The position numbers were made by a program, and so were the translations under genes. From positions 69,781,580 through 69,845,579 of the forward strand of contig CM071573.1 in assembly GCA_036426205.1 (NCBI GenBank): DNA of 64,000 nucleotides, in the 5' to 3' direction. Origin of the DNA: Ascaphus truei (Eukaryota; Chordata; Amphibia; Anura; Ascaphidae). Of this stretch, positions 24,401 through 38,200 are shown piece after piece. The notes beneath the pieces are model-generated. The model had not been told where the DNA came from and searched no databases. It saw nothing but the letters and a program-made list of their open reading frames with translations. Within the stretch, counting starts at the first letter, position 1. Every line of letters begins with the position of its first letter.

Positions 24401-27400
24401 GCTTTTCTTATTATTTGATATGATTGTTATCTTTATGTTTCACTTTTTATATTACTACACACCAAGTGTATTTTGAATTTCAATTTTGAATACATATGGC
24501 ATGCGTTTTATGTTTTAAGATTAGTGCTTTTTATGTATTTGTAATAAATTATTTTCTTTCATGGTACAGTACTTTTCAAGCGTATAAATTGGCAGCAAAG
24601 AGTTATTTCGCTGTTTGACCATACATTACTTTACAAATATTGGAGGAAATGCAAATAAATCAACGTTAAAAAAAAAAAAAAAAAAAAGTAGTTAGACAAA
24701 CCCTGTAAGTATAGTGAGAATGTGGTTAATCTGGATTCTTGAGTGTGACACAACAAGCTATAAAAATTCAGATAGGCTGAGAAAGAAATCTAATCATGCT
24801 ATGGAATGCACAGATGATTGATACATTATAATTAAAGCTCCAAAAAGTGTCATTTATTTTCATCTGCATTTATTTTGTTAAATGGTAATGAGCATTAAAA
24901 ATGTTAAGAAGCAGTGAGTCAAAAAACTCGTCTTTGCAAAATAAAATATAATACAGTATGCACATGGCTTAACAAAATGAATGCAGAAAATGCTTTGTTT
25001 ATTTAGCAAGAAGGAAACTTGGCTATACACAGATTCATTCTAAAAAAAAAAAAACGCAAAAATACAAATGTATAGAAAGCTGCTAAATAGAAACAGTTTT
25101 AGTAAGCCTAGTAGAAATCTGAAAATGTAACAATAATCCATGAAAATTAAGTTTCACAATAGAAACATAGGGAGCAATTCGTTAAGGTGTAATATTGTGG
25201 ATTCTGCACTACCCCACAAAAAAACGAATCCGTACTACCATATTTTAATTACCCCCATGTTGCATTATCCTATATTGTAGTTTTGTAAGAGAGTTCAAAA
25301 ATCCTAACTTTCTTGTTGAAAACAATACTGCATATTTAAGTATATTTTGAAATATGGGCTCTACAATGGACCCCAGGGGACTCCCCAGTTCCCTAGTTGG
25401 GAAGGTATTGTCAATTGAAGTTTGGGCAAAGTCAGTTAGGCTTGCTCATGATGTTTACCAAATACTAACAGGGACGGGCTCAAATGTCTGTGGAAGTGGG
25501 GGATCTCCTTTAGGAGGCAGAAAATGTTGCCAAATTGGTGCTTTATAGCAAAAGTTAGGTTTTCAATGTGCATTTCCTGCACAATGTACATCAACACAGC
25601 CAATGATTTGGTACCTGTTTATTCACTGAGCGTTACTGGTGTAATGAGATATTGCATAGCTAATATTTGAGAGAGCCCCATATTTGACATTGCATTCTCT
25701 GTAAGCTAACACAAGAATTATACATATATGTTCCCCTACTGTACATCGACAATTACATTTAGTTCAGAATTTGTATTGATATAGTAGATAAAGTATTTTG
25801 TATTGATGTGTGTCCTGCTTTCAAATGCAAAAAATGTGGTTCAATTGTGTAAAATCTAAGTTCCTTTTGGTCCCTTTGTTCTCTGCTAATTAAAAAGTGG
25901 GGACAGTCTAATCCAGACGGCTTCCTTAAAATGTAGAACAATGACTGAGCTACTGTATAAGAATGTGTACTGTAGACACCCACTGTGTCTGTAAAACGGA
26001 ATTCGTTTTTTTTTTTTGAGAGTGCAAATCATGTGAATGTAGCAGATACTTCTCAATCAGAAATGATGTTATACTTTATATACAGAAAAATGTACTAGGA
26101 AATTGGGCTTCATACATGGATTCATCACATTTATACCAGAATCCAAAAAAAAGGAAGCGTTTTTTGAAATTGTGCAGATAAGTGCTTACCCTTTTGAATT
26201 ATGTCGCTCAGCTCGTGCTCATCTGGGAATATATATAGATATAGATATATAGCTATAGATATATATATCTATAGATATATATATATCTCAGGGAACCCAT
26301 CTTCTTTCAAGTTGCTATTCACTAAACTAGTGTTTTTCAACCAGGGTTTCTAGGAACCCTCGGGTTCCCCGGGCATCCCTAAAGGGTTCCCGGCAATTTT
26401 CTGGTCATTTGAAAATTGTATCAAATACAGAAGAATTTACAATGCATCTGATCACAGAGTTGCTATTAGAGATGGTTGGGGGATCCTCAAAATTTCACTT
26501 AGGGTTCCTTAACCAAAAAAAGGCTGGAAACCACTGCACTAAACTGTTGCTAATTGATAATGGCCATTCACTCTTGCATGTGAGCTTGGTGGAGGTGTAG
26601 CCAAGAACATATCCCTTAATGTTCTGTGGTTCTAAATGTAACGGGTATTCCACCCCACCCAATCGCATATATAGTGTGGGTGAGTAGAACATGCGGTGTT
26701 ACCGGTGTGGTGCGTATACCTGCAGGCTCACAGGAAGTCTGAGCCTCCGCTAGTGAGAGCCTGGGGTGAATCCTCTGGAACGTTTCTTCTTTCAGCGCCT
26801 CCACCTATGTAGGATTCTATGGAAATGTAGAATGACCCTAACATAGGAACCCACTCAGAAACCACATACACCAGTATTATGGAAAACAGGTTTACTGAAT
26901 GAACAAACACTTTACTAACACACACATATAAGACATTACACAACATCATAACCTTATGCTATAACCGTATCACCTTCTGCCCAATGTCTGGTGTTCCCAC
27001 TCAGTGTCCGGTAATCCCCACCCAATGTCCCGTACTCCTACGGAGGTCGTGGGTGACTGCGCAGTCACTATGAACTAATAGCCCTGTTGGTGCACATATA
27101 ATACAGAGGTACCTTCCGAGCAACACTCTTCTCAAAGGGTCAGACGTGCGATGCATCCGTCTGATCCTATCCAGGTACTTCTCCAGGAACCCCAACGAGG
27201 GTCCCACCGCTTCACGGGAACACAACCGAATCACGGCAACACCAACCGCATCACGGGAACAGCAACCGCCGCTATCCCTGTCTATCCCTAACTAACCCTA
27301 AAGTGACAGGAACCCTAACCTAGGGCCTGTCCCTGATGAACCGCAACCTGGGGTGTCTTGGGGAAATCTCCTAGGGCCTGTGGAGTAATACCCTGCCCCA

Positions 27401-30400
27401 CTCCCCTAGCTACCCAAGTCCCTAATCCTCCCTAACATATAGCTACTCGCTACTCCTAGATACTAACAGCCTGCAGCAGACACACCGCTCTCACCGTCAG
27501 CCTGTAGACATCCACACACGCTGCACACACTGCGCCCAGCACATGCAGCGACACACACACAGCTGGCAATCGTACACAGCCACCTGGATACCCGCAGCAA
27601 TAATCCACTGCACACACTCTGTGCCTATTTGCCAGTGCGCACAGCACTACCCGCTGTGGCACTGCCAAACCTGCACCTTTCACACCTGAGGGTGACCTCC
27701 TTATCTAGGGCCGTCCCTCTTCAGTTACCCCCTGCCCTTACCGGGAATTGGGGCCTGCCTGGGGACCTAAGGAGAACCCTTACCTGGTGCAGGAGCCACG
27801 CGCTCCCTACACCCTTCCTACTCCTTCCTCTGCCTCTTCCTGACTGACTCATGCAAAGCCCGGGAAATGTATCTCTTTTCCCGGGCTGAGCTTCCTCCAG
27901 CCCTATTGGCCACTATCAGGCACCTGATGCCTGTCTCGCTATGCCCCATGGGAGTTGTAGTCCCATGGAGCCTAAAAGCACATAGGGACCGCGTGCGCGC
28001 CTCTCCTGCGCATGCGCGAGCAGCTAATGGCCGCCTCACTGTTTCCCTACCTATTCTCCCGCTCGTGCGACTCTTCCCTGCCCTCGCGCGATCTTCTGCG
28101 CATGCACGACTATCTCGGGCCGCCGGGGACTCTCTGCGCATGCGCGAACCGGCGCAACATGGCGGCGCCCTGTACAAGAGCCGCCGGAGATCTCCTGCAC
28201 TCCGGCGAGTTCCCTCCTCGGCCCCCACCCTCCTGAATGGCCGTCGGGTCTGCCGCTTGCCTCTGTCAGTACCCGACAGCGTCCGTGGCCACGGAGGCTC
28301 CCTGGGGGGTCGAGGGGAGAAAAAGGTAACCTGGCTACATAAATATTATAGAAAAAGTATCTTCGGATTTTTACAGCCGCATTACATCATGGAGGGCAAA
28401 AATGTACACCTCACCTACAAGGTGGATTCATACTAATACCATATGCTATTTTTTATCCAATCGGCTTTCAAGTTATTTCATTTAAAAACACAACACAAGT
28501 GAAGAACTTGATTTGCTCCCTCTGTTATTTGACATGTGACTCATGGTAACTCCAATGGGCAGTAAATTAATAAAAACAAAGATAATCTTTACAAAAGTCT
28601 GTGCTGATGAGGATGTTGAAGTTTCTGAAATCATACTTTTATTTTTTATTCAAATAGATGAAAACATTTCACTGTCCCGCGGGCACTAATAAGAAATGTG
28701 AAGTCATTGTTAGGGGAGTGCAGCTTATTTCCTTAAAAGATTATGGTTATTTGCTATGTTTTTCTTGGAATTTCTTAAAACAACTCCATTGTGTCTTTCA
28801 AAAGGCGAAATACTATTTCAAACAAACTGGAGTAAATAACCGTCTCGGCACCTAACAAAGAACTATGGTTTTGTGTACAGGCATACCCCGCTTTAAGTAC
28901 ACTCACTTTAAGTACACTCGCGAGTAAGTACATATCGCCCAATAGGCAAACGGCAGCTCACGCATGCGCCTGTCATAACGTCCTGAACAGCAATACCAGC
29001 TCCCAACCTGTACCGAAGCTGTGGCCAAGCGGGGAGACTATAGAGCCTGTTACAAATGCGTTATTTACATCAGTTATGCATGTAAATGACAATTTCAGTA
29101 CAGTACATGCATCGATAAGTGTGAAAAGGTAGTGCTTCACTTTAAGTACATTTTCGCTTTACATACATGCTCCGGTCCCATTGCGTACGTTAATGCGGGG
29201 TATGCCTGTATTGGGTTTCTATGTTTTTGTTACATCCTTCATGTACGTGACTTCGTTGTTTGAAAGTAGCAGTGCTTCCTATTTCTTTGTTCAACTTGCT
29301 TAACTCACTCTATTATTCATTTACTCCTCACCCAAGTACTCCCATATGTATGGTCTTATTGTACTTATTTTTGGTAGAGCGTGTTGAATAGTGGTACTAG
29401 AGACACAATTGTACATACTCTTCACCAAGTAATGTTTCTGAGGTTTAGCTGATTACAATGATTTATGGGATGACTCAGACCATAAAGTAAAGACTTTGTG
29501 CCATGTTTCCTAAGCAGTGTTATTCCCTAAGATACTTTATAACCCATTCACTTGAATGGGCTGTAAGATGTCTTATGCGGGAATTTGTCTTGTGGAATAG
29601 CATATCTTCGTAAATATGGGCATGTATCTTAAACTACTTTTTGTACTTGAAAATGCATAGGATTTTAACCACAGTTCACCTAAAGAAGAAACCCTTTGAG
29701 GTTTTGAATGCTTTATAGACTACCATTTCATCTATGGAGAACCAAAATGTTGGACCTCTAAATCAGTGGTGTTCAACTCCAGTCCTCAAGCCCCACCAAA
29801 CAGGTAAGGTTTGCAGGATATCCATGCTTCAGCACAGGCGGTTCAATCAGACTTGAGCCACCTGGGCTGAAGCTGGGAAATCCTGAAAACCTGACCTGTT
29901 TGGGGGGGGGGGGGGGGGGGCTTGAGGACTGGAGTTCAGCACTCCTGCTCTAAATGCTATCACAACTTGCTATAAATATACATTTCTCTAGGACCAATGG
30001 CCAAGAACCAAGCTGCTAGAACTTGGAACTAGGGTCTTAACTGTTTAAGCTCCTGGCTACTTATGTAATTCCCTTTAATGGTTCAGATTGGGGAAAAGCT
30101 TACATTGTCCATCCTTTTTTTTTTTTTTATGAACACGTCATTTTCAATTCCTTAATTGAGGGGAAAAAAGGAATAAGCTAAACGGTGAATTGATTTTTCT
30201 CTCTGTATTCCACATTACATTGTCTTTGTGACTGTTTCAGGTTAGGTGTATCTCTATAGGAAATATAAAGCAAGGCGAAGGGAATACAGATGAAGATTTA
30301 GTACATAAACTGATTTGTGAAATGGCTTTTTTATCAGTATCGGAGATAAGTGTAGAGATTAGTTTCATTGTATTTATTCTGCTCCGTAGAGGGATGAAGT

Positions 30401-30521
30401 GGCAGTTTGTTCCCTTAACAAAGACACCTTGTCCAGCAATTGCATGTAATCTTGTGCAAAAAAAAAACCACACACAATGGTTGTGATGTCATCATTAGTT
30501 ATGTTTGCCAGATACCCTAAC

Positions 30522-30567
<46 letters not shown>

Positions 30568-30578
30568 ATGTATATATA

Positions 30579-30617
<39 letters not shown>

Positions 30618-31558
30618 AAGAAAAAGCGCCCGATCCCTGTATAAAATCAGATATATAAGGTTTAATAATCCATGGACAGACAAATGTACACTCACACTTT
30701 GTCAGTAAAATATAGGCATATTATGGGACCAGCCCATGCACCAGATGAACGTGAATATTCACCGCCGTCCTCCGTTTGGATGCGGTAGAAGTCACTGCAG
30801 GTAGATGTTGCTGCTATTGTGATCGCTGAAAAGGGTTTTAACCTTTTAAACCGAAACACCCATGTTCTGTGCGTCCAACATCTGCTTCTCACAGCTCCGG
30901 GACCAAGGAAATCCTTCACTCACGTCCTCACTCCTCACTCTGGCGTCTGAACTGCTCAACCACCGTAGTTCCTATGCCACGTGACCCTACGCGTTTCTTC
31001 CGGCTCAGCGGATTTCATCAGGGGATCTTTTATGGTGTTTACATTCAATATTTTTATTTTTTTTATTTTTTATACTTTTAACATCTGGTCCACATGTTAT
31101 CACATTATTTTTTGTGATCAAACCACTGTTTTATTTATAATTTTTTCATTTTTGGTACGCACACTTTTTATGTTATCCAAATATTTTCAATTTGGTACAT
31201 ATTCTATTTTTTATATTTTTCATATGAGATTAGTCTCAATCACCTGTTCCTAACCACCAGTATTTTTACATTTTTGTATTTTTATAATTTGTATTTTTAC
31301 ATTTTTTATTGTTACTAGGCATCTGTGCTGGCTGTATTATCTTGCTTTATTGCATCAGGGTTGCAGCAATTTGGGTGTTGTTGGAGAAGGGCGCTGTCTT
31401 TCATTTTTTTCTCTCTCTCTCTATTATATATAGTGTGTATATATATATATATATATATACGTTGTGTATATATATAAATATATACATGTTATATGTGTGT
31501 GTATGTGTGTGTGTGTGTGGTGTGTGTGTGCTGTGTGTATGTGTGTATAATAATATAT

Positions 31559-31598
<40 letters not shown>

Positions 31599-34500
31599 TA
31601 TATATATATATATATATAGTATATATATAAATATATATATATAATATATATATATATATACCCGGGAGCGAGTAAATGTATAGGTTGTGTCGAACACTGT
31701 ATATATATATATTTCAGTATATATACACACACAAAGATAGATTTTACCAGATAGGAGTCCGGGAAAAACGAGACAGCACCCAGCCAGGGAAATCCAGAGA
31801 GAACTGTATTCAAGATTAACATGGCACCACATCCAACGTTCGGTCATCAAAGAGTGACCTCTTAGGGACGTGCATACTGTGGAACAGGAGGGCCTGAGTC
31901 TCCCGCGATGACATGGGGGATAACAGGAACAAGTTATGGGGTGGATGCCTTCGTTCTGGTTCAATGGTTTTGCAGCGCCTCCATATTGTAAGCCCCGGGA
32001 ATGCGGGGTGAAATCCTTACTACAGAGATTCCCCACAGGGATGAGAGATTCAAGTCTCGCACAAGGATTATCTTTAAAAGCAGCAGCCGACAGGTACAGT
32101 TGATGCACAGTCCACTAACTGTTCTCCCTTGTGATGTTCCCTGCCACCACTCTGGACCAAAGGCATCCAGAGTGGGGCTAGCCTCTTCCTCACCCCCTAC
32201 ACAGGGTGAGGGGTATTTGGTTCCACCTCACTAACTGTAGCTAGATCGGCTCTACTCATGAGCTGATCACTCCTCTCCTCCGAACTCTATCACTACTGTC
32301 AGCAGACTGACAGAATAGACACACTAAAATAGGAAAGCACTGCTCTTTTATGATCTCAGCAGGCACCGCCCCTGTGTCTCTTGCTTTGACACAGGTCAGG
32401 TGATCTAACCCACACACTCAGGCAGTGTGAAGTGGGGGAAACCCATGATAACTCCTGGCAACCTGCCCTTACCACTTAGGTGGTTTGGGACTTACGGGAC
32501 TCGCTTTTGCAGTAGACTGGGACCCTCTGGCCCTACCTCTAGGAACAGGATTAAACACAGTGGGGTTAGGTACATGTACAACACTTGACAATGGTATCTC
32601 CCCATCAGAACCCTTATCACTTGTCACCCAATCAGTTGAAAACGTGGGCGTCTTATCCAGCTTTCTCCCGCCAGGACCCGGTGGCATGACACGTGACGGG
32701 GCAATGGCGCTAGTGGGCGGTGACCATGGGATCCCAAAGTCCATTACGTGTTCTGAGTTGGGCGATGCCACGACCTGTAGGTATTTTTTTTCTGGCTCTT
32801 TCGCGCATTCGGTCACTTGGGTGTCTCCCCGCTTGGCTACTTGGGCTTTGAACTCGGCTTCCAGCCCAGCTCCCTTATGGAAGCAATCAAAAGCTTCCGG
32901 GCCTCTGCGCCAGTCTGACCCGGAAGTGACGTCATCGCTGATCACCGTGGAATCTCCATCGCTCATTGGTCTCCGCCACAGGAAGTGCGGAGGACCGGAA
33001 GGGTGGGGTGGTGGACCATCAGGGTCGTGGACAGGCAGGTAGGCCTCAAGCCCTTCTCTCTCCACAGGTTCCTCTTCACCTGGCGGGAATAAGGGTGGGT
33101 GGTGGTGGTGTCTCTTACTGCGCGGTCTTGCGATGCTCTGCGGTTCCTCCGGAGCCTCTGGATCCCATCTCTGCCGCACTGGGAGTCGCCACGGCCGTGG
33201 GACTTCTACGCGGTTCAGGCCGCACCAGCGCTCGCTGTCGGGGGGAGTCTCCGGACTCGTCTGCTCCATCTCAGGGGTAAGTGGGACTCTTCTTTACAGC
33301 TGGGGTGGTCCGCCGGCCGGCGCATCACCACCGATGACAGGCTTTCTCTCTCATCCGACGAGGACTGCAACGGCTCCTCCGCTGTGGAATCACCTCGAGT
33401 CCTTGCGGCACCGCCAGTGGGTATGGGTAAGAAACGGGCCCGCTTTGGTACCTCCACTGCTGTCGTACTCTCCTCCGTCGGGACATCTCTTGGTGGCTGG
33501 GCCTGGGTCCCTACCTCAGGGGTGATATATGGGATGAGGGCTGCTTTCACATCCGCCTCCTCTACCTCGATCAACGTCGCTGGAGAGGCATCTCGCGGGG
33601 TCTTTATCATAGGGCATGGCTCGATAGGCCAGAGGTAGAACGTGCCACACTGTTGGCACCGTGCCGTTGTACTTTGGGCCGGTTACGGGTGACCTGCATT
33701 GGACGCACAGGCACCGCAGATATTCTCGGCCATCAACCTCCACAACCAGGAAGCCTCCTGGAAGCTGATAAGTGGTTACGCTTAGGTCAGCCATCTTTTG
33801 CAAGGGGGTTGATTTGCTCAGCTTGCTGGTTTCGCACTTAGCTCCTTCTCCTTCTCCAGTCAAGCAGAAGTGAAGTTCCTCAGCCTCACTTCCTGTCCGC
33901 CATCTTTAGTGAGCCCTCTAAGCCCACGATAGCGCTTCTCTGTGTCTAGGGTGTAACTCGTTCCTAGACACTTACTACACTTAATGGTGCTCTACCAATG
34001 AATATAACGCATGGCATACCACAGGCTAAGCGAAACTCTCTCCTTGTACACCGCACTCGCTGACGGTTCATTACAAACACTCTGTGGTGTGTTTTCTGGA
34101 TACTGGCTAGTGTACTTGGAATTCTAAGTACTGGGCGTCAACCTACTTTTGGCCACTCATAGTGCAGACCCTATGCTGAAGTCCCTGACCTTGTTAACAG
34201 GTACCCCCACCGGAATCCTACACTATCTGCCTCAAGGCGACTAGAAATGTATTTCCACTTTATCCAAATTACATCACCTCCTAGGGCACCTAGGGTGTAC
34301 TTGTGCGACGATGAGGACGGTCTCTCTCCTGACTACCCCTAGTCTGCAAAAATGCCCTTCCTTCTGCAGCGCTTGCTCTGAAAGTGTACCTACATCTTTC
34401 AGCTCTGCTTCGCTTGAAAACCCGTGCCTGTTGCTCTCAGCAATCTCAGCAGCGCCTCCAAATCTAGCCCATCTTCCCCCCTTAATCGCAGATCGGGTCC

Positions 34501-35219
34501 CTAAGGTGTTCGGGGTCTGGCTAGGTGTCTCTGTGTGGTGCATACCTGTGGCAACAGGAGGGCTCTGAGTCTCCCCGTGATGACATGGGGGATAACAGGA
34601 ACAGGTTACTGGGGTGGATGCCTTCGTTCTGGTTCAATGGTGCCGCGCCTCCATCTATAGTAAGCCCCAGGAATGTGGGGTGGAATCCTTACCACAGAGA
34701 TTCCCCACAGGGATGAGAGATTCAAGTCTAGCAAATGATTATCTTTAAAAGCAGCAGTCTCTTTATTCTCTTGGGCAGCAGCAGCAGCAGCCGACAGGTA
34801 CAGTTGATGCACAGTCCACTAACTCTTCCCCTTGTGATGTTCCCTGCCACCCTTGGAGCCAAAGGCATCCAGAGTGGGGCTAGCTCTTCCCTCACCCCCT
34901 ACGCAGGTGTGAGATAGTATTTGGTTCCACCTCACTAACTGTAGCTAGATCAGTCACTCATGAGCTGATCACTTCCTCTCTCTAACTACTATCACTACTG
35001 TCAGACTGACAGAATAGACACACTAAATAGGAAGTGCACTGCTCTTTTATGATATCAGCAGGCACACCCCCGTGTCTCTGCTTTGACACAGGGTCAGGTG
35101 ACCTACTCCACCACTCAGGGCAGTGCTTGAAGTGGGGGAAACCCATGATACGCCTGGCACCTGCCCTTACCAGGGATTATACAGGAGGAGGATTGAACTA
35201 TAGCCCCATTTCTACCAGG

Positions 35220-35277
<58 letters not shown>

Positions 35278-38200
35278 ATATATATATATATATATCTATA
35301 TATCTATATCTATATATATCAATCATGCAATTCTTCACCATGGCCAGCTCTGATCCACAGAGCCTGGCCCCAGCTTGTTTTTGCAGTGCTGCTCTGGACT
35401 ATCATCTCTCTTTTTTTTGCCAGACCATGTTGTTATTTATGTTCACATTTATTACTATGCTGCACACTACCACTTTTGGTGTTTTATGACGATGCCACAT
35501 TGTTTTCAATCATATGTTAGTTGCAATGACTCTGATCTGGCTTATGCCCAAGAGCTGACATTCAGCCACTTGTGCTTATACATTTCTGTTGCTCATTTTC
35601 CCATAGGAACATTGTTTAAATGAAAGGTTCCGTTCCTGAAGGCATTTTTAACACTAGAATACATCAAATATTTTACACAGGCAATAAGATATGCAGCACA
35701 CACATAAATTATGATGTTGAGATTCTTTTTATTGAATCCAGAACTGTATAATAAACTGTTAGACATGTTTAAGGGCCTAAATACACCACTAAACCTTCAC
35801 ACAGACTGATCTGGATGATTTCCCTGACTGCAGCCTTCTGATTGACATAATGTTGCAACTTTGCAGAGTGTCGGATAAGCCATTTTGGCGGCGTAAAACC
35901 GCCCATAGGGATGCATTGGACGGCGTCGGATAAGCCATTCTTCATAAAACGAGGACTTACTGTACTTTATTTATATGTGCTGTACTCCTATTTTTTTTTT
36001 TTTTTTTTAAATAAATATTCTTTGGTCTGGCACGACTTGCAGCTATGATTTTTAAAAGCATCAAATCAAGTTAACACATTATGATATTGACATTCCATCC
36101 TTTCCTTTGTAGGTTGATAGGCAGGATATGACTAAACACTGTATTACTCACAACATACAGTATACATGAAGCCTCCGGGCAAATTATTTTTAGATAAATA
36201 TTTGTTTACATTTCATTTGATTTTCTTTAAGTAGCAAAACATGTAGCACCGTGCGGTTTTTATTTCTTTTAATACTGTATATTGCACGATCTACATAGTG
36301 TATTTCACAATATCACCATTACCTCGCACTAGTTTGCACGCTATAATTCATCCATAAACCATTCATTGGCAGAGAAGATTGCCAAGCATAAGTTATAGCT
36401 ATCCTCTCTAACCCTAGTGCATTTAAAACAGCAGAACATGTAGCACTGCGCAATGTGAAACATTTACATTTATTTTTTATTACAGGATTGAAGCAGGGTA
36501 TCTCTGGAACTGAACTGTGTTCATTTCAGCTCTGGGGACCCCCAACTTCTAGAGATACTTACCTCCTTAAGGTGTGCCGGTAACTCAGGGGTATAAATGT
36601 CCAGGTCACGTGGGCCAATAGGAAGCAGCAACAGATGACGTCACGGCTTCGTATTGACCCACGGGACATTTAAACGCCGCCATTTCGTTGGGCACACAAA
36701 TTCCCTGGCTGCAGATACCAGCACCCCCTAAAGTGTGTGTTTTGTTTGTGCTTTTTTGTTTTTGTCTTTCAATGAATAGTTTGTGAAGGCCTGTATATTT
36801 TCCTAAGCGAGCAGACCTTTTTGTGACTTCAGGGTGGTTTTCTAAAGGGGGATGGTATATTTCCCAATGCAAGTACATTGATTTCCCCATACAGTTAATT
36901 TTGCACTACCACGCATTCATTGATTAAATGTAACTCGCTTTAATATACTTTCTTTACCGTACCAACAGGGAATCTTCAACCAGTTTCAGTGCAGCAGTGA
37001 GAAGGTATTGCCATCCGATGCACTTCGTAGTGCTCTTGCTAAGACCTTTCAGGATGAGCAGCGTTTCCAGCTGGGGATCATGGATGATGCAGCAGAATGT
37101 TTTGTGAGTATGGCTCTCACACTAAAACCCTTAGGCCGCGTCCATACTCCTGCCTCTCATGCTGAGGCGCGCTCACGCTGTGCCTGGCCAGCACAAGCAG
37201 GAGCTTTTGGCTGGCCGGCGAGGCAGTGAGCGCTCTTGGTGGGCGGGAGGCGGTACCTGGGACACTTCTCCCCCAACCACCCCGAGCATAAACTCACCTA
37301 CCCTGCTGGCAGGCAGTCTCTCCCCCGTCCTCTTGGGACACTTCTTCTCCCCCCTCCACGCAACAACTCACCCCACTCCCGTCCACATCTCTCCCCCTGC
37401 TCCACTCACCTCTCCTTATTGGTTGCTTTGGAGGTCACGTGAGCGGACTCAGCGCTCAATCTAAAATTTCACTGTCGGGTGAAAGTCAGCGCGCTTCCGC
37501 ACGGCTGCGGAAGCGTGCGCGAGCCCCTGCGAAAGTGCTCCCATTGCGGCTGCAGGGGCTCACTGTGGAGCGTCAGCGCCTAAGCGCTGACCATGCCCGT
37601 GGCCTTAAGTAAAGGCAATAGTCGTATGAACCCATTGAGTGGTGTCCAAGAGTTGCTTTATAACAACTTTCCATTGAAGATAGAAAGTCCAATAATTGCT
37701 TAGAAATTTCCTGTACTTCTATGAATTTGTTTATAAAATAGTGCTCCCAGATTTGTGCACAATTTATTTCTAAATGTCACTTAATCCTTCTAAATACATA
37801 GTCAACAAAATCCTTTGTGTGTGTGTGTGTCACACTGGCTGACTGCCTGTAGATAAGTCTAAAAACCGTGTAATGTAGAACTGTACTAATTTGCTTTATT
37901 GGTAAAAGCCTTTACACAATGCTGTATTTCAAGCCTTCTATGAAAAAAAATTAACTGTGCTTGCTGTGGGAATCTATCTTAACAGATGTTTAAATAATTT
38001 GCATTTAGTTGTTGATTTCATTTTATTTAAATTACTTTTAACACAGACTCCAATTCTAATACCTGGCTCTAAATTTTGTTTCCTGTGAGTCAGTTGAATA
38101 ATAATAATAAGAAGCTGAAACCAAATAAAACAAGTATCTGTATTTGAACCTACGTAAAAGTGGCCCTATACATTTTTGAATCTTGCACAAGAACTCTTTG

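Larger units (their letters stand above)
31871..35174 (-). mobile_element. 3.3 kb LTR-bounded non-autonomous element
   Basis: Two direct repeats, 31871-32473 and 34539-35174, enclose about 2.1 kb. Both run TGCATAC...CCTTACCA, starting TG and ending CA. They are highly similar, differing mostly by small indels and a CAG-repeat expansion in the right copy. The interior carries a broken minus-strand ORF and no recognisable reverse transcriptase, integrase or protease. Primer-binding site, polypurine tract and target duplication were not found, so the LTR label rests on the paired repeats. Confidence 0.6.
22341..36968 (+). other. USP54 intron 2 (14.6 kb)
   Basis: Largest intron in the window; almost all its identifiable content is mobile DNA listed separately. 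Stretches 24070-26220, 28345-28870 and 35330-35860 are AT-rich without recognised features. Confidence 0.85.

Noticed and set aside
27818..28436. 136- and 189-codon frames in CpG-rich sequence
   Set aside because: Stop-poor because of high GC; Arg/Ala/Pro-rich with no domain. Better explained as promoter-like LTR sequence.
35868..35962. Protein-coding or regulatory unit in a GTCGGATAAGCC repeat
   Set aside because: Ends in a Tigger-type terminus followed by TA; best read as a MITE fragment.
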